64,000 nt of DNA from Euryodendron excelsum (GCA_033060915.1 CM065377.1:30744183-30808182); one strand, 5' to 3'; counted from the first letter of the stretch, positions 1-9,627 are shown. A program made the numbers and translations. The notes: generated by a model not told the origin, from the letters alone.

Positions 1-240
1 AAGGAATGTTATACATAAGAGTTGTTGATTCAGATCAGGGGCAGCAAGCTCTTTTAAAGTTTGATTTCCAACCATGACTTCCTCCTCGTCTAAATCAGAA
101 TCACTAGCAAATAAGGAATCAAGAGCTGGATCGTTCTCTGCAAAATGTCTCCAAGATTCCCTTCTTGACCTGTGCAAAGTTCTCTCTATTTCTGGATCGC
201 ACTGCAAATCACCATGATTAGAAGATCGAGTTACAATCAT
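1..240 (-). CDS. Athila-like gag, N-terminal part (continues past the left edge)
   Basis: An open frame of 80 codons starts at an ATG at 240-238 and runs to base 1 without a stop. It contains the acidic stretch SDSDLDEEE, followed by GNQTLKELAAPDLNQQ. The KELAAPD-type segment is, to my knowledge, typical of the start of Athila-lineage (Ty3/gypsy) gag proteins, the structural protein that packages element RNA. The frame lies downstream of a matching LTR and PBS in the same orientation, with a leader of about 330 bases, as expected. The frame being open suggests a younger insertion than its neighbours, but only the first part can be judged. The product is inferred from pattern memory, not from a search. 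Confidence 0.72.
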   Translation of the reverse strand, partial: MIVTRSSNHGDLQCDPEIERTLHRSRRESWRHFAENDPALDSLFASDSDLDEEEVMVGNQTLKELAAPDLNQQLLCITFL

Positions 241-569
241 AAACACTAAAGGAACTCTTACAAACCATGAAAAACAATTCAGGAAAAATCTAGATTAATG
301 AAAATAAGTAAAAATTCTACGCTAATGCAAGAAAAATGCCTAAAAACCGTAGAAAATAGAGGAATTTGGCCTCGAAAGAGTGGGGCTAATAATCCTAAGG
401 ATTTACTAGTCTTGCTCAGAATGTCGTTTTCTTTCAGAAAACTATAGTGTCAAGGCTTAATGCTACCAGAATCAGAATTCTACCAATTGTAACTATAGAA
501 AATTAACAAAATTTTTTTTTCAAGAATGAAATAAGGATCACAAGAAGCACAAAAATCAACTAGAATCAC
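241..569 (-). other. Untranslated leader of the Athila-like element
   Basis: AT-rich sequence between the primer-binding site and the gag start. I see no coding frame or conserved motif. Its length is ordinary for a retrotransposon leader. Confidence 0.5.
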
Positions 570-587
570 TCCCCAGCAATGGCGCCA
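570..587 (-). other. Primer-binding site, tRNA-Asp type (Athila-like)
   Basis: Read on the minus strand this is TGGCGCCATTGCTGGGGA. It begins with TGG, the complement of a tRNA CCA tail, and resembles the TGGCGCC-type site common in Athila elements. Eight bases separate it from the LTR edge at 596. It marks the LTR at 596-1930 as the 5' LTR of a minus-strand element. Confidence 0.8.
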
Positions 588-717
588 AAATTTGGTGTGC
601 TATTACAGGTAACCAAAAATAAAACCTATACCCCTAAAAAAAATATATGTAATAGTGTGAGTAAGGATCGTTCTCACAGAGAGTGTCTAGCCTAGTTTTA
701 TGCTACATGAACAAGGA

Positions 718-748
718 TTTTTTTTTGGGGGGGGGGGGGGAGGGGGGG
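718..748. repeat. Poly-T / poly-G homopolymer run
   Basis: A run of nine T is followed by 14 consecutive G, one A and seven more G. It lies inside the Athila-like LTR. The G tract could form a quadruplex, or be a mutational slippage product or assembly-sensitive site. Confidence 0.9.
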
Positions 749-1558
749 CTGTTGGGTATAATGAAAATAATTTTAATAAAAATAACTAAGGAACAATCAA
801 GATTAAAGTATTGAAATCAATCAAAAGAACAAACCTTGGTCTAAGTCAACATCCACCATCAGAATTTTATAACTGATCATCGATGCAAGTATATATCAAT
901 TCACACTTTAAATATTCACCATTGGAATTATTTTCCTATCCCTCCATAGTCGTAGTTAATTAAAAAATAAGCGATCTCATTAACCCTAACTATTAAACAA
1001 CCCATGATAAGCACTCAAGGTTTAATCTAGTACCAGCCTTAAGAATTAAAGAGATTGATGAAACTAAACAACACAAGCACAAGCGGTTGTATTTAATTTA
1101 GTCGAACATCCTTCGTAAGATCTAATAATTCTTGACGCAGCAAATCATTAAATCTTAGTTGCTTCACAAATTAGAGGAATCAAACAATTACGGATTTGAT
1201 ATCTAACCCAGCAGTAGACTGCAACGAATAATAAACTAGTAAGCCTCCTAGTAATTAAAGGAGACAATCATGAAAATAGGCACAAAAGAACATCTGATAC
1301 TCAAAGCATAAATCAAATAATGAAAATAAATTAGATCTCACAGTTTATTTTTAATTCCGAGGTTTCCACTTCCTTTGAACAAGATTCAAAATTTAGCTAC
1401 GCAGGGCCATAAAAAAAACTTAAAGGAGAAGTAGAGAAGAATAGAGAAACGTGTGTCTACTTATGCTTTCTCCTCCTAAAGCAATATGAAAAACACTAAC
1501 CCTAAAAATAAAACAATCCTAGCTTTTATAGGCTTTTAAAAATCTGTAGATTCGTAAG

Positions 1559-1765
1559 ACCGTTCAAACGCCCTTAATACCGTTCGAACGCACCGAACCA
1601 TCGTTCGAATGGTGCATTGAATGCACTTCGAACAAAAAATTTGCTTTCTGTATCTTTCGAATGCACTTCAGACCTAAACTTGGCGTGAACCCGTTTGATT
1701 TACCGTTTGAACGCAACTAGAACCGTTCGAATGTACTTTCAGACTGTCCCAACGCCCTTCGAATG
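1559..1765. repeat. Cluster of TTCGAA-centred palindromic sites in the Athila LTR
   Basis: At least six TTCGAA cores occur in about 200 bases, the longest being the perfect palindrome CGTTCGAACG near 1582. Several near-matches of the form CGTTCAAACG or CGTTTGAACG are interspersed. The same cluster is present in the fragment at 29459-29660. It lies in the 5' half of the LTR as read on the minus strand, where promoters and enhancers usually sit. Confidence 0.7.
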
Positions 1766-1934
1766 CTGTATCCAATTTAGCATGAATTTGTCCTTTTTAA
1801 ACTAGGGTTCTCTCCCTTGGTATTCTATAGCACCCTAAATCAAAATATAAGAATAGTGAGTATATTCAGGTACCAAATAAGTATAAAAGACTAAACATTA
1901 AGGGAGAAAAATACGACATTTGCATTCTCATTAG

Positions 1935-2787
1935 CAGCTTATCGGCAACTTTGCAAATATGGGTGCCTGGTTATGATGCCTCCTAAACCCATTCTTGATA
2001 AAGCTCTTGAACCTAAAGGTCATAACATCAGAAGGTGCCATACCCTAAAGCGCAAGATCCAAAGTCTGAGTGACCCCCAGCCTATGAACCTGGCAAGGAT
2101 CATTACTACAAAATTTGACCCACTGCCCTGGCAACTATTTACACCAGCGACACCCAAGGTACCTACTTTCGAGTTAGTTTGGGCTCCGTCGTATGCTAGA
2201 CCTAAAAGAGCAAGAGGGCAGAATCAACCCTTTACCTAATTAGCTTGCACCTAAACAGATGCTTACAATAACTTGTTGAAAGCTGGATACTTGCGCCCAA
2301 TACCAGCTATGCCGATGTGTAAACCTCTTCCAGCCTCTTTCAACTCAACACTCAGGTGTGCATATCAGTCAGACGAACTAGGTTATGACACAGAAAGTTG
2401 CTAATCTCTGAAATACAAAATTCAAGATCTAATAGAAGCCAAGATCGTCAAAATCAAGGAAGTGAAACCGGTCCCTGCTACCCCCACCAATCCGTAATGA
2501 GATCAGACTGTCAATATAATCATGGAAGAGGAAGTCAACAACGATACCATCCTCGGCAGTTCCCCAAACGTCATGAAAGATCTATCAATTTTTCCTACGA
2601 ATGTATTTGGCAAATGGAACACCAAGGAGGTTGGCATAGTTCCAAAACCCTATTAGGAGTTCTCACCAAAAGGCCCACAAGAAAAGAGAGGTTTTCACAA
2701 AATTCATCCATTTTCTTTCTATCTTTCTATTTCTTGCATTTTTATTTAAATAAACATTGCTTGCCATGCAATCATGATTTGAAATGA
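1935..2787 (+). pseudogene. Ogre-like gag, C-terminal part, broken
   Basis: Frame 1935-2239 is open from the Athila boundary and reads AYRQLC, then KPILDKALE, FDPLPW, FELVW and YARPKRARG. After a stop and frame change, 2275-2390 reads LLKAGYLRPIPA and then RCAYQ followed by LGYDTESC and a stop where a Trp is expected. This is a decayed gag zinc knuckle (CxYH..GHD...C type): the His of CAYH is Gln and the Gly-His is Gly-Tyr. It continues as KIQDLIEAK. The whole segment is closely matched by 28640-29444, which belongs to another Ogre-like element. Assignment to Ogre/TatIV gag is from the zinc-knuckle context and the linked LTRs. It cannot make a functional nucleocapsid. Confidence 0.62.
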
Positions 2788-4134
2788 GAAAGAAATACCT
2801 TTCAATTTATCTCCTTTGTCTTGTACTCTTGTGGAGGATTATTGCTTTTAGGGATTCTTCCCCATTTTGTAATGACTTGACTTAAAGGATGGGATAGCAT
2901 GGGCAACCCATTCAACGGGGATTAAAACCTTCGAGTGAAAAAGAGATAATGAGAGAGAGGAGGAAGACAGACTCAACAAATAAGTGCGGAGTTTATTGAA
3001 GAGGTGACACTTGAGTGATATCATAGCTAAGCGATGGGCAGTCGAGTCCTCAAAATGATGAGAAGTTATTATTCTATTTATCCAAAAAGAAATAAACACT
3101 ACCTTTTGCTCAGCCCACTAGAGTCGTAAGTGATTTTTATTCAGATATCCCCAAACCAAGAACCATCCCCCACATTGGGGTAAACATAGAATAGTTGATT
3201 TGATAGAATATATGGGGGTTTACTGGCAGAAACACACAATCTCTAGGAACATTGTCTAAATTTTATACAAAGGATTTATGGACTAAGCAATTCAATTTGA
3301 AATGATAAGACACCTTCAATTATGCTACCATACACAAAAAAAATCCCTTTAAAAAATCCACTTGAACCGGTTACATTTCTCAATAAATTTGACTAGATGA
3401 TCACTACCCACACTGGGTTAAGGTAAAAACCATGAGTAGGAACTAATGAGCAATGATGAAAATAGTGATTTTCAAGAAGATATAGTTTTAATGGTATCTC
3501 TAAATAAAGGGGATGATGTGTTTGTGGTGGTTTTCATAAGGAGATATTGTCATCCAAAAGAAGAAATGAAAAAGTTGGCATCTCTAAAAGTCAACTTCAT
3601 AACAAATTTCTTGATGAAAAATCCTAATCAAAAGGGAGAGAATGGTTTGGAAGAACAAAAAGAGTAGGAAGGAAAGAAGAAAGTAGGGAATAAAAGTTAA
3701 ATTGCCGAAGGTGATCATTGGTCTTTTGAAACCCCACAAATAATAATGTTTGAGCCTTTATATCTTTTTATTCATAAACCCCTTAATCTGGCCTATGCTA
3801 CGGTCCAACTCAAAGTCCTCTCGGATCAAAGAAAATTGCTTAGTCTAAATAAGCCTGAACAATACCAAGACAAGTAGTTGAAGAAAAAAAAAGAGAGACG
3901 CGAAGGATGGAAGGGGCAACCTCACGCCCCAAAGTGTACTTAGATGGTTTTGGTTCAAAAAACCCCCTAAAAGAAAATCTTTGAGCCTAAATATCCCTTC
4001 ATTTCTTACAAACCCCTAAACTCAGCCTGCATTATGGTCCTAATAGAAGTCTTTTCGAACTAAGGGCCAAGCGGTTTGTCACTTTGCGAAGAGCATTCGA
4101 GTTGTCACTCAAGCCACGGTGGAATTGGAAAATC
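2788..4134 (+). other. Ogre-like internal region without recognisable pol
   Basis: AT-rich sequence following gag. A 73-codon frame (3446-3667) is acidic and lysine-rich with no family I recognise. Two diverged copies of a stretch of about 120 bases lie at 3722-3842 and 3950-4075, both with GTTTGAGCCT or TTTGAGCCTA followed by a CCTAA/ACCCC-rich part. Where a protease and reverse transcriptase should follow gag, none can be seen. Confidence 0.5.
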
Positions 4135-4139
4135 TAAGA
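4135..4139. other. Target-site duplication, left copy
   Basis: TAAGA, identical to 9623-9627. It brackets solo LTR A. Confidence 0.88.
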
Positions 4140-4920
4140 TGTCGCGCCCAGATTTTTCGCACTCGAGGAATACTCACCCAAGCGGGAAAAATGCTGTACT
4201 CTCTCGTTAGAATTCACCCTCCTAGAAGAATGAGTGCGACTAGGTTTGAATTGAAAAATTGGTTTGAATAAAGGGCTTTTGAAAAAGATTTGGAGTCGCC
4301 ATCTAACTTGATTAAGGTGAGTTAGGTCACCTAAAAACTAAGCATAATCCGAAAACTACACTTAGGGTTTTTGAAAAAAAAAAAACAATTTGAAAATATC
4401 TCCTCGAGAGAGGGTTTTTAAAGAAAACAGGTTGTTTGGCAACCTTTGGAAAACATTTGGCCCTTTTTAGAAAAATAACTCCTTTTGGTCTTTGAAATCA
4501 GTGATCCTAGGTTCGGAGGTTGGTTACGTGTAGGAAAGACGCACTAAGCTATCACCCTACCCCGCCCTTTCGGTACCTACATGTCAATCTACCCTAGATT
4601 CACCTATGAGAGTCTTTAATTAACTAATAGTTCAACCCCATTCACTTTGAAAAAGAATGTTTGAAAAGAAACATGATGCATGATATGCAAGTGCAAGATG
4701 AAAGAATTGAAAAATAGAAATTGATTTGAAAAGAAATTGATTTGATTTGAAAATAGATTTGAAAAGATGGAATTGAAATTGGAAACTTTGAAAACTTGGA
4801 AATAGGAATTTGAAAATAGAAATTTTGAAATTGAAATTTGAAAATTGATTGGAATTTGAAATTTGGAAAGATTTTGGAAACCACACCCATGAGGGTGGAA
4901 TTGAAAGTTTGAAAAGTATT

Positions 4921-4998
4921 GTGACCGCACCTATGAAGGTTGCCTACGTATCCCTTTAGGGGAATCAGGTCAGTCGTAGTTCGGACAAGAGTCCGATT
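4921..4998 (-). other. Conserved LTR block with hairpin (LTR A)
   Basis: The plus strand holds TTGCCTACGTATCCC, then GAATCAGGTCAGTCGTAG and TCGGAC-AAGA-GTCCGA, a perfect 6-bp stem with a 4-base loop. The same block occurs near 25850-25930, 47910-47990 and 62720-62800. Its place, about 0.8 kb from the LTR 3' end, suggests R or U5. I believe similar blocks occur in other plant Ogre-type LTRs, but I did not check. Confidence 0.7.
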
Positions 4999-4999
4999 A

Positions 5000-6900
5000 A
5001 AAATAGATTGATTTGAAGAAAGAGATTGGATTGGAAGATAGAGATTGAATTGAAATTTGAATTTGATTTGAGATTAGAAGAGGAGATTGAAAATTGAAAT
5101 TCAAAAGATTGGACTTTGATCTGAAAAGATAGATTTTGGAAAGACTTGGTTTTGAGAAGATGGAGGTTCAGGAAACCTAAACTTAGGAAAAGCTTGACTC
5201 GACTTGGAAGGTTTAGGAGATTAGGAAAGGTTGGATTTAGGAAATGTTTGAATTAGGAAATGCTCGATTTAGGAAAGTGTCATTTTTGGAAGGTTTCGAA
5301 ATTAGGAAAGTTTTCATTTTAGGAAAGTTTTGAAATTAGGAAAGTTTCATTTTTGGAAAGTTTGGAATTTAAGAAAGTTTGGAAATTGGAAAGTTTTGAA
5401 AATTAGAAAGTTTGAAATTTAAAAAGTTTTGAAATAGGAAAATATTGAATATAGAAATGTTTTGAATTAAGAAAAGTTTAGTTTGAGAAAGGTTTAGAAT
5501 TTGGAAAGTTTCAAATTAAGAAAGTTTTGAATTTTGGAATGTTTGAAAAAGGGAAGTTTTGAATTTGGAAAGTTTTGAAAACAAGGAAGTTTTGAAAATA
5601 AGAAAATTTCGTTTTAGGAAAGGTTCGAAAAAGGAAAGTTTTCAACTTAGGAAGTGTTTGAATTAAGAAAGTTTCAACTTAAGAAAGTCTTAAATTAATA
5701 AAGTTTTGAGTTTAGAAAAGTCTTAGATTTGGAAAGATTTGAAGTTTAAGAGAGTTTAGAATTTAGAAAGTTTTAGGTTTAGAAAGATTCAACTTAAGAA
5801 AGTTTCAAATTTAGAAAGTTTTGAATTTGGAAGCTTAGAATTTTAAAAAGATTTGAAATTTAGAAAGCTTAGGATTTAGAAAGTTTTAGAGTTTTAGAAA
5901 ATCTTGAAATTAGGAAAGGCTTGAGTTTAGGAAAGGTTTGAAAACTTAGATTTGAAAAAGATTTTGGAAAAGGGTAGAATTAGAAAAGGGTTGAACTAAG
6001 AAAGATTTGAAAGTTGAGTTTTAAAGTTTAGGAAAGATTTATATGTTCAAGTTTTTAGAAACTTAAGGTTTAAGAAAGTGGAAGTTTAGGAAGGATTCGA
6101 ATTAGGAAAGAGTTGGATTTTGAAACTTAAGGAAAGGTTTTAAGTTTAGGTTTAGGAAACTTATGGTTTAGGAAGGAATTGAATTAGGAAAGGTTTGGAT
6201 TTGGAAGGGATTGGATTTGGTTTCTAAAAGAAAAGATTTGATTTTGTTTCCAAAAACGGAGGATGGGATCTAGTTTCCTAAACGGGGAGATTTGATTTGG
6301 TTTCCTAAAGGGAAAATAGGATTTGGCTAGGATTCGGAAAGGAGATTCTAGAAACCCTATATTTGGAAAATTGTTGTCTTGACGTAGAAAAGAGGTTTTG
6401 GAAACATGTAGAGTTTGGATGTGAAAACTAGAGGTTTTGGAAACCTAGGTTTAGGGCAAAGTTTGAAAATCGTGTTTTTGGAAAGAAAACTAGAGTTTCC
6501 TAATTGTGGATTCTAAGGTTTGGTTTGGGCTCTAAGGAAAGAGTTTTTTTTGGAAAACGCGTTTTTGGAAACGAAGGTTTTCTAGAAGGGAATCCTAGGG
6601 AGGAGTTTTTTTTGGAAAGCATGTTTTTGGAAACATAGAGTTTAGAAAGAAAATCCTATAGGGGAATTTCTAGAAGGAAGATTCCGGGAGGAGAGTTTTT
6701 AGAAAGATTTTTAGGGAGTGTTTTTAGAAAGTGAATTTTGAGGAAATAAAGTTTTGGAAAGGAGTTGAAAAAGAGAGTTTTAAAAAAGAGATTTTGAAAG
6801 GGAGTTTTTGAAATCAATTTTGAAGAGGGGAGTTTTAGGAAAGTATGTTGAAAAAGAGATTTTTAGGAAGAGATTTTTGAAGAAAGAGTTTTTAGAAGGT
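5000..6900 (-). repeat. Purine-rich degenerate short repeats in LTR A
   Basis: About 1.9 kb of imperfect repeats built on GGAAAGTTTTGAAATT-like units of roughly 17-20 bases. The element-sense (minus) strand is pyrimidine-rich. Similar tracts fill the same position in the LTRs at 24600-26080, 47760-48900 and 62090-62700. Their lengths differ, which explains much of the LTR length variation. Confidence 0.75.
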
Positions 6901-7778
6901 GTAAAAACATCTCACTTTCCTAAAGCAATTCTAACCATAAGAAGGCTAGAACCACTTTAAGAAAGTGGTTTTGAAAACAAGGTTTGAAAATATAGACCAA
7001 AAGGCCACTTTTAATATAACACTTTCCTAAAGCAACCCTAGCCATGGAAATGCTAGAATCACCCTAGGATTGTGATTTTGAAAACATGTTTTTGAGAAAG
7101 AGCTTTTGATGTAATTTTGAAAACAAGTTCGAAAACGATTTTTGAAAACAACTTTTTAAAAACGAATTTTGGAAGATGCAAGACTATGATATGCACAATG
7201 CAATTTGGGGTCGTGAACATACAAGGTTAAGGCTTCACCACATAATCAAGGGGGCCGGACCCACGTGGTCTTTGGTTAGACTAGAAGAAAGCCTCCGACA
7301 CGGTGACTCTCCCATAGTCCAATCTTACACATGGACCGGGAATCCCCTTGTTTCAAGCATGCAAAGAAAGGGGGGGAAAGAGATGGGGGATTAAAATAGA
7401 GAAAACCCAAGTGGGTTGGAGAGAGAAGAGAGAGGGGGGAAGTGCAGAAAATTAAATAGGGAGCCTACCTTATTTCTTGTTTATTTTCCGCGCCGTGCAG
7501 TCTTCGGTCTTCGGTCTTGATCTTCACCCTCAGTCTTCAAGGATTGTCTTCAAGCTTTGAATGGCTGCTCTTCAAGTCTTAAGAGAGTGGTTGAAGGTTA
7601 GTGTATGAGTGTATAGGGGTGTGTATGATTGTATAGGAGGCTAGGGTTTGTGTATAGTGGCTAGGGTTTGGAAAACCTAGGGAGGCTAGGGTTTTTGGAG
7701 GTGCTCGAGCTCTGTGTATCAAATTATGTGATTTTTAGGTTAATTTTGCAGACCCTTTTCACGTTGATCGAGGCTCTG

Positions 7779-7786
7779 TATTTATA
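7779..7786 (-). promoter_or_regulatory. TATA box of LTR A
   Basis: TATAAATA on the minus strand, in the context CTTCTATAAATACAGAG. It corresponds to the TATA boxes at 12950 and 61091 in related LTRs, and lies 64-82 bases downstream, in element sense, of the palindrome at 7842-7860. Confidence 0.65.
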
Positions 7787-7841
7787 GAAGTTGGACAAGC
7801 CTGGCACCTGTTGTAGTGGCGCCAGGGTAAAATTTATACTA

Positions 7842-7860
7842 GCGCCACTAGGAGTGGCGC
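7842..7860. other. Inverted repeat GCGCCACT..AGTGGCGC in LTR A
   Basis: Perfect 8-bp arms, GCGCCACT and AGTGGCGC, with the 3-base centre AGG. Additional half-sites (TAGTGGCGCCAGG at 7814-7826, TTGGCGCCACT near 7877, TTGGCGCCAGCC near 7892) surround it. It is the counterpart of the longer palindrome at 12813-12835. Confidence 0.7.
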
Positions 7861-8310
7861 CAGGCCATTTTTTGGCTTGGCGCCACTGCTATTGGCGCCA
7901 GCCATTTAGGAAACAATTAAGGTCGGCAAGCAACATATCTTTGACTAGATTTGGGTGCCTGTACTAGTGACTACCATGTAAACTTTAGCCTGGCTTCACT
8001 AGGAGTGACTCTGGAAAGTCCGGGAATGATTTGAAGGAGCCGGGAGTGACCCGGAAGGCCAGAAAGGAGCAGGAACACTTAAAATAGTGTCCTGGAGGTA
8101 TTTGACTTGAAAAGTGAGGATTGGATGTGTCGGAAAGGTTGACCGAGCCTTTAGGGGCAAAACGGTCAATCGGACCGGAAAACTGCCGGGACAGACTCAA
8201 ACTGTCCCGGAAGAAGACTTGGGATCTGGAAACATTATTTAGAATGTTCCCAGAGGTTGCCGGTTTGATTCCCAGGGCCGGCGTGGTCGGAAATGGAAAT
8301 CGGCCCACCA

Positions 8311-8624
8311 GGGGCAAAACGGCCATTTTGCACCGGGTTTGCCGGAACTGACTCGGAATGGTCCGGAAAGGTAAAGGAAGGTTGAGAACACTATAAAAAG
8401 TATTCTCGGGACATTACCGGTTTGATACCCAGAGCCGGTGTGGTTGAAGAAGGAGACCGGCCCTCTAGGGGCAAAACGGTCATTTTGCACCGGGTTGGCC
8501 GGAACTGACTCGGAATGGTCCGGAAAGGTAAAGGAAGGTCGAGAACACTATAAAAAGTATTCTTGGGACATTACCAGTTTGATACCCAGAGCCGGTGTGG
8601 TTTCTAGGGCGTTCGGATGCCTAG
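8311..8624. repeat. 157-bp tandem duplication in LTR A
   Basis: Two nearly identical units (8311-8467 and 8468-8624) begin GGGGCAAAACGG and contain CACTATAAAAAGTATTC and TTTGATACCCAGAGCC. A third, more diverged copy precedes them (from about 8155). Single copies are present in the LTRs at 22106 and 47236. Confidence 0.85.
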
Positions 8625-8722
8625 GGGCAAAAATGGTCATCTTGACCGGAAAAGGTCCAAAGGGTAATTTGGTCATTTTTCACTGAAGTGAACTAACAAA
8701 CATGGGTATTGACCTAGGTTTT

Positions 8723-9060
8723 GAGTGTTTCCGCCACTCGGACGGGGTTGAGTATTTCCGCTACTCGGACGGGGTTGATGATTTGAGAGTATTTCCGCTA
8801 CTCTAATGGTTCTGTGAGTATTTCCGCTACTCTAACGGTTCTGTGAGTATTTCCGCTACTCTAACGGTTCTGTGAGTACTTCCGCTACTCTAACGGTTCT
8901 GTGAGTATTTCCGCTACTCTAACGGTTGAGTATTTCCGCTACTCGGACGGCTCTGTGAGTACTTCCGCTACTCTAACGGGTCTATGAGTATTTCCGCTAC
9001 TCTAACGGTTTTATGAGTATTTTCGCTACTCTAACGGTTTTGTGAGTAGTTTTGCTACTC
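8723..9060. repeat. 29-bp minisatellite with a hairpin in each unit (first block)
   Basis: About eleven units with a 29-bp period. Each carries GAGTA, a 7-base spacer (usually TTTCCGC) and TACTC, then TAACGGT. The first unit has GAGTG and CACTC arms instead. The last unit has GAGTAGT-TTT-GCTACTC. The arms stay complementary although their sequence changes. Confidence 0.85.
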
Positions 9061-9062
9061 GG

Positions 9063-9212
9063 ACCGTCTCGAGGAATAAACTGTCTCGAGAGAGGGATTG
9101 GAAAGGGGTCTTACTGACTCCGAAGAGACGTGCCTAGATTGGAACCGTCTCGAGGAATAAACTGTCTCGAGAGAGGGATTGGAAAGGGGTCTTACCGACT
9201 CCGAAGAGACGT
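9063..9212. repeat. 81-bp tandem duplication between minisatellite blocks
   Basis: Two units of 81 bp start ACCGTCTCGAGG and contain CTGTCTCGAGAGAGGG and CCGAAGAGACGTGCC. A third, partial unit starts near 9386, after the second minisatellite block. The arrangement suggests duplication of the array plus this unit together. Confidence 0.8.
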
Positions 9213-9218
9213 GCCTGG

Positions 9219-9382
9219 GTTTTGAGTGTTTCCGCCACTCTAACGGTGTGAGTGTTTCCGCCACTCTGACGGTTTGGTGAGTGTTTCCGCCACTCTGACG
9301 GTTTGGTGAGTGTTTTCGCCACTCTGACGGTTTTGTGAGTGTTTTCGCCACTCTGACGGTTTTGTGAGTAGTTTTACTACTC
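9219..9382. repeat. 29-bp minisatellite with a hairpin in each unit (second block)
   Basis: About six units. Here the arms are GAGTG and CACTC around TTTCCGC or TTTTCGC, followed by TGACGGTTT. The last unit (9366-9382) is GAGTAGT-TTT-ACTACTC, a perfect 7-bp stem. Confidence 0.85.
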
Positions 9383-9622
9383 GGACCGTCTCGAGGAATA
9401 AACTGTCTCGAGAGGGGGATAGGAATTGGAATAAGAAAGGATAATGCCCCTAAGGGCATTTTGGTCATTTTGCCTCTATTTGGGCCTGCCAGGCCCGTGA
9501 AGCGATGGAAAGACGGAATTTGGACTAGAGGATTGGTTTCGATTGGAATATGTCCATAATGACTTGAAAACAAGTCTGGACGGAGTGTAGACTACCGAGC
9601 GGTCAAAAATAGGGTGCTTACA

Positions 9623-9627
9623 TAAGA
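9623..9627. other. Target-site duplication, right copy
   Basis: TAAGA, identical to 4135-4139. Confidence 0.88.

Larger units (their letters stand above)
1..1930 (-). mobile_element. 5' end of an Athila-like Ty3/gypsy retrotransposon (partial)
   Basis: In minus-strand order this holds an LTR (1930-596), a PBS (587-570), an untranslated leader (569-241) and the start of gag (240 to beyond base 1). The rest lies outside the window. The element interrupts an Ogre-like gag relic: bases from 1935 onward are open in the Ogre gag frame directly at the LTR edge. The five bases to the right of the LTR (1931-1935, TTAGC) would be one half of a target-site duplication; the other half is off-window. Confidence 0.8.
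596..1930 (-). mobile_element. 5' LTR of the Athila-like element
   Basis: The plus-strand sequence begins TGTGCTATTACAGG and ends GCATTCTCA, so the repeat is bounded by TG and CA in both directions. A primer-binding site lies just outside the left edge. The inner part holds a 14-G run (727-740) and a cluster of TTCGAA-centred sites (1559-1765). The last 370 bases recur almost unchanged at 29459-29815, which independently supports the right boundary. The outer boundary at 596 could be 598 instead. Confidence 0.78.
4140..9622 (-). mobile_element. Ogre-like solo LTR A, 5483 bp, with perfect TSD
   Basis: On the minus strand it starts TGTAAGCACCCT (9622 end) and ends with the complement of TGTCGCGCCC (4140). 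It is flanked on both sides by TAAGA (4135-4139 and 9623-9627), a perfect 5-bp target-site duplication. No PBS or PPT adjoins either edge, so this is a solo LTR left by recombination between two LTRs. At nearly 5.5 kb it is unusually long, a hallmark of Ogre elements. Its excess over the relatives at 22106, 47236 and 59729 comes from tandem arrays (8311-9384) and an expanded purine-rich region (5000-6900). It shares conserved blocks with all of them. Confidence 0.9.

Noticed and set aside
4616..4930. Overlapping Phe/Asn/Ser-rich minus-strand frames
   Set aside because: Low-complexity translation of the AT-rich LTR tract; three frames are open at once.
8723..9382. Regular 29-bp repeats resembling a CRISPR array
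   Set aside because: The units are contiguous tandem copies without unique spacers, inside a plant LTR; no cas genes are possible in this context.
9055..9573. Minus-strand 172-codon frame with repeats such as SEWRKHSPNRQSGG
   Set aside because: It is the translation of the minisatellite; the frame exists only because the repeat unit lacks stops in that phase. No homology.
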